Positions 34,330 through 45,193 of a stretch of DNA of 64,000 nucleotides are shown in pieces (within the stretch, counting starts at the first letter, position 1; every line of letters begins with the position of its first letter). Source of the DNA: Liopterus haemorrhoidalis (Eukaryota; Arthropoda; Insecta; Coleoptera; Dytiscidae); the NCBI GenBank assembly GCA_963971575.1, contig OZ020612.1, positions 31,971,916 through 32,035,915 of the forward strand. Reading direction: 5' to 3'. Position numbers and translations under genes: made by a program. The notes beneath the pieces are model-generated. The model was given only the letters and a program-made list of their open reading frames with translations. It was not told where the DNA came from and ran no database searches.

Positions 34330-34870
34330 GCACTATCTTAGGTTATGGTTGATAACTGTTTATTTTTTTTTTTTTTATAAACCACCTAAAAATAAATTGT
34401 ATTTTAACTGTTCTGTGCAGGGCTAGGGACAGTGATTCACCTTAAAAGCACTATCTTAGGTTATGGTTGATAACTGTTTTTTTTTTTTTTTTATAAACCA
34501 CCTAAGAATAAATTGTATTTTAACTGTTCTGTGCAGGGCTATGGACAGTGATTCACCTTAAAATCACTATCTTAGGTTATGGTTGATAACTGTTTATTTA
34601 ATTTTTTTATAAGCCACCTAAAAATAAATTGTATTTTAACTGTTCTGTACAGGGCTAGGGACAGTGATTCACCTTAAAAGCACTATCTTAGGTTATGGTT
34701 GATAACTGTTTATTTTTTATAAACCACCTAAAAATAAATTGTATTTTAACTGTTCTGTGCAGGGCCAGGGACAGTGATTCATCTTAAAAGCACTATCTTA
34801 GGTTATGGTTGATAACTGTTTATTTTTTATTTTTTTATAAACCACCTAAAAATAAATTGTGTTTTAAAAG
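34330..34870. repeat. ~119-bp minisatellite, five units (inverse orientation)
   Basis: Units contain 'ccacctaaaaataaattgta', 'ctgtgcagggctagggacag' and 'aaaagcactatcttaggtta'. Same array as at 3560-4120. Confidence 0.85.
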
Positions 34871-35416
34871 TTCTGCACAGTCCCACCTGTTTAGAATCTC
34901 TGTATATTGAACAAATGACGTGTGTGTGACGCATGCGCAGTGGTCAGTGGGATATTGTAAATCTACCCCCTGATTTGAGATATAGTGTAAGTACGCTTTT
35001 TTCCGTGTGCCCTTTTTGCCGTGTGTGTATTTTTTCATGTGTGCTTTTTTCCGTGTGCGTATTAATCCGTGTGCGTTTTTTCCGTGTGCGTATTTTTATA
35101 TTATATAAGAAAATGGAAAATTTATTTTAATAAATATATTTTAAATTTAACGTCTCAAATCATTTTTAGTTTTAACATTATAAATATAATGCACTGAGTG
35201 AAAATGAATCGTTTTCCCATCTTAAAAAGTTAATGAATTAATAATTCGGAATAATGCTCATTATTTGTCCAGTTTTTAATAATGGGCGAAGAGTTGATTC
35301 AATTTGAATTGGATGAAGTTAGGCGTATGGTTAGAGAAAAAAGTCTGAGGTGTCGAGCAAGATCCACATTAAGGTAATGATTTGTTTGCCAACACAGTTG
35401 GCAACAGGTGCACTAG

Positions 35417-36449
35417 TTTATTAATAATAAGATATCAGAGATTAATGTTCTGTAATTTTTAAAATATATTAGTGAGATTCAAATATTTTTTTTGTAGAAA
35501 TAATAATTATTTTTTTTTTAATTTAATTTTTTGTAAACCCGTCTATTCAAATTATATCTACGTCAATACTTCTTTCGACTGATTATTCCTAGTTTAGAAC
35601 TTTCGTTGAAAACTATTAGGTATATTTGTTGATAATGTAATGCCCCTTTGTACATGTGTTCTTCACGAACATGATGTTTTCTATAAGAAACTCTTGAGAA
35701 CTTTACGGTTGTGATAAGATATTATTTACTGCAAGAAATGTGCCACAAACCCTTTCAATCCGTGTAAAAATTGATTCATGTGACATTCTAGAAGAATTAA
35801 TCATTCGACAACACTGGCAATATATTTGATGTAAATATGTCATCATTTTTTAATAAAAGATGTATAAAATTAAAAAACGCTTATTTTCAATTCAAGGATT
35901 TTTGTAATAAGATGAATTTTTGGGGGCTGTGGTGTCGCTACGTACATCTTATAATATCTCACTTATAATTTATATAGCTAAGAACAAAAATGTAGGTATA
36001 TTTATATAAAAAAGTTTAGAATGAAGAAAAGATTGAAATATTGTGCATAACAATAATTGGAATTCATTACAATTAGGTAATAAAAATTCTGAAAATATAT
36101 TAGATTAGATTAAACTTTATTTAGCATTTGCTAAATAAACAGAATAAACAATGTAAATCCATTAGGTATAGATTTCATATAAAATATTTAAAAATAATTC
36201 TGAACAAGTTATATAATCAATCTTATTCTAAAAGATGCAGTTACAACGTGCAATTAATAGTAAAAAAATAAAATTTTATTATTTTTCTAAATAATAGTTT
36301 TTTAATTTCAATTTGTCTTATTCTACCTATTTCTCTTATACTAAAGTAACTTATTATAAATTACCTTAAAAAATAAATAATTCTGTGCTGCTGTAGTATT
36401 TTTTAGATCTAATGTAAAAGAATTTTTATTTCGTGTATTATAATTATAA
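35417..36449. other. ~1-kb spacer between inverted Helitron copies
   Basis: AT-rich; no gene seen. A LINE-3'-end-like 'agattagattaaactttatt' phrase occurs near 36102. It is the centre of the ~4.9-kb palindrome made by the Helitrons at 33459-35416 and 36450-38316. Confidence 0.4.
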
Positions 36450-38316
36450 CTAGTGCACCTGTTGCCAACTGCGTTGGCAAACAAATCATTACCTTAATGT
36501 GGATCTTGCTCGACACCTCAGACTTTTTTCTCTAGCCATACGTCTAACTTCATCCAATTCAAATTGAACTCTTCGCCCATTATTAAAAACTGGACAAATA
36601 ATGAGCATTATTCCGAATTATTAATTCATTAACTTTTTAAGATGGGAAAACGATTCATTTTCACTCAGTGCATTATATTTATAATGTTAAAACTAAAAAT
36701 GATTTGAGACGTTAAATTTAAAATATATTTATTAAAATAAATTTTTCATTTTCTTATATAATATAAAAATACGCACACGGAAAAAACGCACACGGATTAA
36801 TACGCACACGGAAAAAAGCACACATGAAAAAATACACACACGGCAAAAAGGGCACACGGAAAAAAGCGTACTTAAACTATATCTCAAATCAGGGGGTAGA
36901 TTTACAATATCCCACTGAACACTGCGCATGCGTCACACACACGTCATTTGTTCAATATACAGAGATTCTAAACAGGTGGGACTTTGCAGAACTTTTAAAA
37001 CACAATTTATTTTTAGGTGGTTTATAAAAAAATAAAAAATAAACAACCAATATCAACCATAACCTAAGATAGTGCTTTTAAGATGAATCACTGTCCCTGG
37101 CCCTGCACAGAACAGTTAAAATACAATTTATTTTTAGGTGGTTTATAAAAAATAAACAGTTATCAACCATAACCTAAGATAGTGCTTTTAAGGTGAATCA
37201 CTGTCCCTAGCCCTGCACAGAACAGTTAAAATACAATTTATTCTTAGGTGGTTTATAAAAAAAAAAAAAAACAGTTATCAACCATAACCTAAGATAGTGC
37301 TTTTAAGGTGAATCACTGTCCCTAGCCCTGTACAGAACAGTTAAAATACAATTTATTTTTAGGTGGTTTATAAAAAAATAAAATAAACAGTTATCAACCA
37401 TAACCTAAGATAGTGCTTTTAAGGTAGGGTGACCATCCGTCCCGGTGTCCCGAAAACTGTTCTCGGGACGCCCGATTTTTGTTTTTTTATGCTCTTCACT
37501 TTAAATTTGTGGAGGTGAGAGGACCTTTTTTTTTCCTGTATCCCGGTTTCCCTTCAGTAAAATCTGGTCACTCTATTTTAAGGTGTATCTAACCTAAACT
37601 AAAAGGTAAATGATATTTTAATGTGATAAATAAACAAAACCATTGTTTTAGAGCCACTGATAATTCTTGAATTATTTAGTGTAGTCGTTATGTGCTGCCA
37701 TCTGTATAGAGTTTGCAGTGGGATATTGTAAATCTTGTCCTATAAATCGTAGAAATAAAAAAATAATAAAGCATTGAAAAAATAATAATAAAGAAAAAAA
37801 ATTCACATTTTTCTTACTTTCATCAAAACCAAATATTTTTTAAAATAATTATTTTTCTGCTAATAATAATCTTAATCAAAAATGTCGAATATCACGGAAG
37901 GATAACGTTTTTCTGTGTTTTGTTTCGTAAAAAAACCGATCCGTGTATTTCACAACAAAATTAATAATTGTGAAGTGATTTTTTAATGAAAAACACAACT
38001 CGTCATTTTTACTAATTTAATGTCAACACTCAAAACAAAAATTCACAGCACACTACTGTCCAATACATAAACAATAATTTCTTACAATTCTATCAATTAT
38101 TATAAAAAGTGTTCGTAGAATATTCACTATTATTGCATCTTATAATAATTATAAAAAGTGTTCGTAGAAAATTCACTATTATTGCATCAACAATATATTT
38201 TAAACAATTTTGACATAAATAATTAACATATGCGCGCCTCTATCGGGGAATGAAGAAACGACCGGTCGAACATACCGAACATACGAACATACAAACAGGC
38301 GTATTATATTATAGGA
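36450..38316 (-). mobile_element. Non-autonomous Helitron, family 1, copy 3
   Basis: The CTAG end (minus strand) is at 36450-36453 with the hairpin TTGCCAACgcaGTTGGCAA pattern just inside. The TC end is at 38315-38316. It holds about four ~119-bp units, the hAT-type MITE (37425-37575, right TIR mutated to 'tggtcactcta') and the empty TTA site near 37676-37680 where copy 1 carries the 668-bp element. R2 continues directly beyond the TC end to 39188. Confidence 0.75.
37425..37575. mobile_element. hAT-type MITE (in Helitron 36450-38316)
   Basis: Same insertion as 4121-4273 with TTTTAAGG on both sides; one terminal base pair has changed. Confidence 0.75.
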
Positions 38317-39188
38317 TTATTAATGATGATAATGTAAATTAGATAATAAACAAAGTTAAAAATGAATTATTTATTATCTTTATTTTCATTTTAGGGTTTT
38401 GTAGATATGACCACCGAAACACCCTTACAACATCACTCATGTTCTGTCTGTCTGTCTGCCAGTGTGTACATTAGAAATTGTAGCCAAACGGCTAAACATA
38501 GAAAATTGAAATTTGGCATGCTTTGATCCAGAAAAATACATAGAGTTAAAAAAAACATATCACGAGGTAAATATAAACAAATATGTAGTAATAAAAAAAT
38601 ATATTGTTTTAAATGTTATGGGGTATTAAATGAAATCTCTTAATGCGTCGATAAACAAACAAATTTTTATTTTTGAAAAATCATTTTTTTTATCGAATTT
38701 CAACAAAAATATGTCAAAGAACTTTTATCCCCTAGCAACGATTATAAATTCTAAGTAATGTACATTGATCTAAACCAGAAACGTACAAGAGGAATTTTTA
38801 ATCAGATTTCGTTTTTGGAAAATATTGCAGTTTTTGTTTTTTTTTTTGACAAAATTAATTTTTTTTTTTTTTTTAATAATGGCTAAATAATGACTAATAA
38901 TGTTATGGATTTTTTGTATTTGTATCTAAGGTAGTGTGAGACGGCATTGAAATTTTATGATTATTCTTCAAATAAAACTAGACGCTAATTTTAAATGGAA
39001 GGATATTTTTTATTAGGTAAAAGTAGATATTTTAATTAATTGGTATAGTTCATTTCTTTTGTTAGTCGGTTACTTAGTTAAAATTTTTGGCGCACAGCAA
39101 CAAAGGCTATTTGCGCCTAACGCAGCCCATCTCTTTGGTTAGTCGGAACTAAACGGAAGTATATTTTTGAAAAGTTGTAACGCAAATC
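38317..39188. repeat. Repeat R2, truncated copy
   Basis: Matches 5681-6552. It stops at 'gcaaatcg', where sequence equivalent to 5341 onward (inside the Helitron) starts abruptly, so R2 is interrupted by a partial second Helitron copy. Confidence 0.7.
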
Positions 39189-39399
39189 GTGAAGTGATTT
39201 TTTAATGAAAAACACAACTGTCATTTTTACTAATTTAATGTCAACACTCAAAACAAAAATTCACAGCACACTACTGTCCAATACATAAACAATAATTTCT
39301 TACAATTCTATCAATTATTATAAAAAGTTAAATTATGTAGTCAATTCTTGGGATATTAGGTCAATAAGTAAAACACTTAGATATTCATATATTTGAATA

Positions 39400-39432
39400 G
39401 ACCGGTTTCGACAATTTTATTGTCTTCTTCAG
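39400..39432 (-). ncRNA. Hammerhead-ribozyme-like motif, left arm
   Basis: On the minus strand: CTGAAGA, one extra A, a 6-bp stem GACAAT/ATTGTC with loop AAA, then GAAA, a palindromic CCGG as stem III, and TC. This follows the CUGANGA - stem II - GAAA - stem III - UH order. The extra base before stem II is a departure from the minimal consensus. It mirrors the right-arm copy. Confidence 0.45.
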
Positions 39433-40038
39433 TATCTCTGAGGAAAAATTGAGAAGAAAAATATTTAATATTACAATAATGTTCACAAAAATTAGTATGA
39501 AAATTAACAATTAAATAAACATGTGTATCAAAAAAAAATAAATAAAAACTTACTCAAGTAACTTATAAAACATAATAACAATAATATAAACATTCAACAA
39601 GACACAGAGAATTTAAATAATTGCTATGATTATATTATCAATTGTATTAAAAACAGTACCTGTGCGCATATTTAAATGTCATTTTGATTATAGTGGGGTA
39701 TTATAGAATAGAGGGGGGACAGTCAGTCATTGCTTGGCACTATTCGGACACATTCAACTGTGGATGTCCATCAAGAATTTTATTTATTAATTTTTTTAAA
39801 GTATTTTAACCATTTTAACTTTTGACGCTTATTTATCTGTGATACCACATGTCTCTTACAATGAGTTTTATTTATTTTAAATACATTTACAAACTATTAT
39901 TTACATTAGTAATTTGAGTAAGTTTTTATTTATTTTTTTTTGATACACATGTTTATTTAATTGTTAATTTTCATACTAATTTTTGTGAACATTATTGTAA
40001 TATTAAATATTTTTCTTCTCAATTTTTCCTCAGAGATA

Positions 40039-40071
40039 CTGAAGAAGACAATAAAATTGTCGAAACCGGTC
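40039..40071 (+). ncRNA. Hammerhead-ribozyme-like motif, right arm
   Basis: Same core as in the left arm, on the plus strand: CTGAAGA, stem II GACAAT-AAA-ATTGTC, GAAA, CCGG, TC. Bases before the core ('gagata') can pair with those after it ('tattc') as a short stem I. A very short palindromic stem III suggests activity only as a dimer, as proposed for Penelope-like hammerheads. Confidence 0.45.
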
Positions 40072-40296
40072 TATTCAAATATATGAATATCTAAGTGTTT
40101 TACTTATTGACCTAATATCCCAAGAATTGACTACATAATTTAACTTACTCCAAGGTCGAAAAGAAATACCAGAAGATTATAAAAAGTGTTCGTAGAATAT
40201 TCACTATTATTGCATCTTATAATAATTATAAAAAGTGTTCGTAGAAAATTCACTATTATTGCATCAACAATATATTTTAAACAATTTTGACATAAA

Positions 40297-43200
40297 TCTA
40301 TCTATATATATAAAAGGCAGTGTCCTGACTGACTGACTGACTGACTGACTGACTGACTGACTGACTGACTGACTCACTCATCACCGCCCAGCCTGTACCC
40401 CTGGGCCTAGAAACTTGAAATTTGGAGAGCATATTCCCTCCATGACGTAAGCACCCACTAAGAAGGGATTTTTCGAAATTCAACCCCTAAGGGGCGAAAA
40501 AGGGGTGAAATGTGATTTCACAGATTCTTTAATATCTCTTCGGGTCGATGGGATATCGACTTAGTTTTTGCTTACAAAGATTACCCATACAAATGCCGAA
40601 AAACTTATTTCAGGATTTTGTACTAATCAACCCCTAAAGGGGTGAATCTACAATCGGGGTGAATTTTACATCCCGTTGTATTTCCTGTGTTTGTTGAGTT
40701 ATAAGGTTTCTTTTTGGCACATAGGTGTCTTTTTATAATACCTCGAAATGGTTTTGACAGTTTTTTAAAATTTCAACCCTAAAGGGTGAAAAGGGATGAT
40801 ATGTGATTTCAAGGATTCTTTAATATCTCTTAGGACCAATAAGATAGCTTTTTTCTTACAAAAATTACCTATACAAATTCCAAAAAACTAATTTCAGGAT
40901 TTTGTCCTAATCAACCCCTAAATGGTGAATCTACAATCGGGGTGAATTATATATCCCGACGTATTTTCTGTGTTTGTTGAGTTACAAAATTTATTTTTGG
41001 CACATAAATGTCTTTTTAAAATAACTGGAAATGTTGTTGACAGTTTTTTAAAATTACGTCCCTAAAGGGTGAAAAGGGGTGAAATGTTAATTCAAGGATT
41101 CCTTAATATCTCTTAGGACCAATAAGATAACGACTTGGTTTTTACTTACAAAAGATTACCCATACAAATGCCGAAAAACTTATTTCACGATTTTGTTCTA
41201 ATCAACCAAAGGGATGAATCTACAAACAGGGTGAATTATACATCCCATCGTATTTCATGTGTTTGTTGAGTTATAAAATTTATTTTTTGCACATAGGTGT
41301 CTTTTTAAAATATCTCGAAATGGTATTGACAGTTTTTTTAAATTACATCCCTAAAGGGTGAAACGGGCTGATATGTTAATTCAAGGATTCCCTAATATCT
41401 CTTAGGACCAATAAGATACCGACTTGGTTGTTACTTACAATGATTACCCTTACAAATGCAGAAAAACTTATTTCAGGATTTTGTCCTAATCAACCCTTAA
41501 AGGGATGAATCTACAAACGGGGTGAATTATACGTCCCGTCGTATTTCATGTGTTTGTTGACTTATAAAATTTATTTTTTGCACATAGGTGTCTTTTTAAA
41601 ATATCTCTAAATGGTATTGACAGTATTTTAAAATTACATCCCTAAAAGGTGAAACGGGCTGAAATGTTAATTCAAGGATTCCCTAATATCTCTTAGGACC
41701 AATAAGATACCGACTTGGTTGTTACTTACAATGATTACCCTTACAAATGCTGAAAAACCTATTTCAGGATTTTGTCCTAATCAACCCTTAAAGGGATGAA
41801 TCTACAAACGGGGTGAATTATACGTCCCGTCGTATTTCATGTGTTTGTTGAGTTATAAAATTTATTTTTTGCACATAGGTGTCTTTTTAAAATATCTCTA
41901 AATGGTATTGACAGTATTTTAAAATTACATCTAAAAGGTGAAACGGGCTGAAATGTTAATTCAAGGATTCCCTAATATCTCTTAGGACCAATAAGATACC
42001 GACTAGGTTTTTACTTACAAAGATTACCCATACAAATGCCGAAAAACTTATTTCACGATTTTGTCCTAATCAACCCTTAAAGGGATGAATCTAGAAACGG
42101 GGTGAATTATACATCCCATCGTATTTCATGTGTTTGTTGAGTTATAAAATTTATTTTTTGCACATACTTGTCATTTTAAAATATCTCGAAATGGTATTGA
42201 CAGTTTTTTAAAATTATATCCCTAAAGGGTGAAACGGGCTGAAATGTTAATTCAAGTATTCCCTAATATCTCTTAGGACCAATAAGATACCGACTTGGTT
42301 GTTACTTACAATGATTACCCTTACAAATGCTGAAAAACTTATTTCAGGATTTTGTCCTAATCAACCCTTAAAGGGATGAGTCTACAAACGGGGTGAATTA
42401 TACGTCCCGTCGTATTTCATGTGTTTGTTGACTTATAAAATTTATTTTTTACACGTAGGTGTCTTTTTAAAATATCTCGAAACAGTATTGACAGTTTTTT
42501 AAAATTACATCCCTGAAGGGTGAAAAGGGGTGAAATGTTAATTCAAGGATTTCTTACTATCTCTTAGGACCAATAAGATACCGACTTGGTTTTTACTTAC
42601 AAAGATTACCCATACGAATGCCGAAAAACTTATTTCAGGATTTTGTCCTAATCAACCCCTAAAGGGGTGAATCTACAAACGGGGTGAATTATACATCCCG
42701 TCGTATTTCATGTGTTTGTTGAGTTATAAAATTTATTTTTTGCACATAGTTGTCTTTTTAAAATATCTCGAAATGGTATTGACAGTTTTTTAAAATTACA
42801 TCCCTAAAGGGTGAAATGGGCTGAAATATTAATTCAAGGATTCCCTAATATCTCTTAGGACCAATAAGATACCGACTTGGTTGTTACTTACAATGATTAC
42901 CCATACAAATGCTGAAAAACTTATTTCAGGATTTTGTCCTAATCAACCCTTAAAGGGATGAATCTAGAAACGGGGTGAATTATACATCCCTTCGTTTTCA
43001 TGTGTTTGTTGAGTTATAAAATTTATTTTTTACACGTAGGTGTCTTTTTAAAATATCTCGAAACGGTATTGACAGTTTTTTAAAATTACATCCCTAAAGG
43101 GTGAAAAGGGGTGAAATGTTAATTCATGGATTTCTTAATATCTCTTAGGACCAATAAGATACCGACTTGGTTTTTGCTTACAAAGATTACCCATACAAAT

Positions 43201-45193
43201 GCCGAAAAACTTATTTCAGGATTTTGTCCTAATCAACCCCTAAAGGGGTGTATCTACAAACGGGGTGAATTATACATCCCGTTGTATTTCCTGTGTTTGT
43301 TGAGTTATAAAATTTCTCTTTGGCACATAAGTGTCTTTTTAAAATATCCCTAAATAATATTGACAGTGTTTTAAAATTGCACCCCTTAAGGGTGAAAATG
43401 GGTGAAATGTGAACTCAAGGATTTCTTAATATCTCTTAGGACCAATAAAATATCGACTTGGTTTTTGCTAACAAAGATTACTCATTCAAATGCCGAAAAA
43501 CCTATTTTAGGATTTTGCCCTAATCAACCCCGAAAGGAGTGAATCTCCAATTGGGGTGAATTATACATGCAGTCATTTTTTCTGTGTTGGTTGACTTATA
43601 ACATACCTTTTTGGCACATAGGTGTCTTTTTTAAATATCTCGAAATAGTTTTCACGGTTATTTTAATTTCCGCCTAAAGGGTTAAAAGGGGTGAAATGAG
43701 ATTTCAATGATTTTCTAATATCTCTGAGGACCAATAAAATATCGATTTGGTTTTTGCTTATAAAGATTACTAATACAAAGGCCGAAAAACCTATTCAGGA
43801 TTTTGTCCTAATCAACACCTAAAACGGTGAATCTACATTTGGACTTAATTATACTTCCCGTCGTATTTTCTGTATTTGTTGAGTCATAACAATTATTTTT
43901 GGCTGATGGTTGTTTTTTTTTTTAATATCTCGAAATGGTTTTGAAATTTTTTTAAAATTGCATCCCTGAAGGGGGAAATGTGATTTCAAGGATTCCTTAA
44001 TATTTCTTAGGACCAATAAGTTATGAGCGATTTGATTTTTGCTTATAAAGATTACTTATACAAATGCCAAAAACTTATTTCAGTATTTTATCCTAATCGA
44101 CTCCTAAAGGGGTGAATCTACATTCGGGGTGAATTATACATCCTGTCGTATTTCCTGTGTTTGTTTAGTCATAACATTCCTTTTTGGTACATAGATGTCT
44201 TTTTAAAATACCTCGAAATAATTTTGACAGTTTTTTAAAATTTCACCCTTAAAGGGGTAAATGGGTTTTTTTTTATTCGATAGAACGTTTTCTGGACATA
44301 AATACATGAAATTCACAAAATATATTCCACTAAGAAGTGATTTTTCGAAAGTAGACCTCTAAGGGGGTAAAAAGGGGGTAAAATATGATTTCAGGAATTC
44401 CTCAATAACTCTTAGATCCAATCAGATATCGACTAGGTTTTTGCATTCAAAGGTTACTCATAGAAATGTTAGCAAAAAAATTCAGGATTTTGCCCTAATC
44501 AACCCCTAAAGGCATGAATCTATATTCGGGGTGAATTATAGAAACCTTACATAGGTTTCTATTAAATAGAAACCTACTTATCTTTCTTTTTAAAATATTT
44601 AGTAAGCGTGTTGACATTTTTTTTAAATTTATCCCTAACGGGGTTCGTTGGTATTTTTTATTCGATAGATCGTCTCTTGACATAGGGACATGAAATTCGG
44701 GAAATATATTCCTTCCATGACGTAAGCACCCACTAATATTAAACTTTTCAAAATTCTAAGGGGGTGAAAAGGGCTGAAATTTGATTTCACGGATTCCTCA
44801 ATATCTCTTAGGACTATTGAGATATTGACTTGGTTTTTGCTTACAAAAGTTACCCATACTTAGTTAAACTTAAACTTATTTTAAAATTTTACCATAACCA
44901 ACCCCAAAAAGGGTGACTCAGCCTTCAGGGTATAGAACCCTTCGTATTTCCTTCGTTTGTTCGTAAGAACCCACTACGAAGGGATTTCTTGAAGTTCGAC
45001 CTCTATGTGGTGAAAAAGAGTAAAAAGTTTTTTCACGGATTCCTCAATATCTCTTAGGACAAATGAGATATCGACTAGGTTTTTGCTTATAAATGTTACC
45101 CATACACATGTTTAAAAACAAACTGAGTATTTTACACTAATGACACTAACGAGATCGTCAATATACCGTAGCGAAGCACGGGTGCTCAGCTAG
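40297..45193 (+). mobile_element. Non-autonomous Helitron, family 2, unit 1 (4897 bp)
   Basis: The insertion lies between A (40296) and T in the sequence 'gacataaa|taattaac', which is intact in sister copies. It starts TCTATCTATATATATAAAAG and ends with an imperfect hairpin CCGT(a)GC-gaa-GCACGG and CTAG (45190-45193). The 5' region has a GACT microsatellite (about 40327-40372). The body is about 13 regular ~290-bp satellite units plus about three diverged ones. No helicase or Rep motif. Confidence 0.8.
40500..45110. repeat. ~290-bp satellite array inside the Helitron
   Basis: The marker 'aatatctctt' recurs at about 40531, 40822, 41105, 41394, 41685, 41974, 42265, 42556, 42847, 43137, 43428, 43717 and 43999 (spacing mostly 289-291), then less regularly near 44404, 44800 and 45047. 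Each unit also has 'aggattttgtcctaatcaac', 'gtgtttgttgagttataa' and 'ctaaagggtgaaa'. Stop codons are frequent in every frame, so it is not coding. Confidence 0.9.

Larger units (their letters stand above)
33459..35416 (+). mobile_element. Non-autonomous Helitron, family 1, complete short form
   Basis: Starts TCCTATAATATAATACGCC after an A (33458) and ends in a hairpin TTGCCAAC-aca-GTTGGCAA, then ~12 bases to CTAG (35413-35416), followed by T. The 1958-bp body holds the hAT-type MITE (34162-34321), five ~119-bp minisatellite units (about 34330-34870) and the 16-bp 'cgtgtgcgt' minisatellite (about 34990-35095). The 4378-5045 insertion is absent: the site reads 'cactaaataattc' unbroken. No Rep/helicase. 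Unlike copies 1 and 3, R2 does not flank its TC end. Confidence 0.8.
39328..40175. mobile_element. Penelope-like inverted-repeat element with hammerhead-like motifs
   Basis: Arms of about 235 bp are inverted: the left starts TTAAATTATGTAGTCAATTC (39328) and the right ends GAATTGACTACATAATTTAA (40143), followed by a ~32-bp extension ending 'ataccagaag'. A perfect 11-bp duplication ATTATAAAAAG (39317-39327, 40176-40186) brackets the whole, and the uninterrupted site exists in sister copies. Each arm carries a candidate hammerhead core (see separate entries). Long inverted terminal repeats, hammerhead ribozymes and a longish TSD fit Penelope-like retroelements. There is no RT or GIY-YIG frame, so it is non-autonomous. 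Confidence 0.55.

Noticed and set aside
40500..45110. 290-bp repeats as CRISPR or as coding repeats
   Set aside because: Units are contiguous without spacers, and all frames contain stops; they belong to a Helitron.
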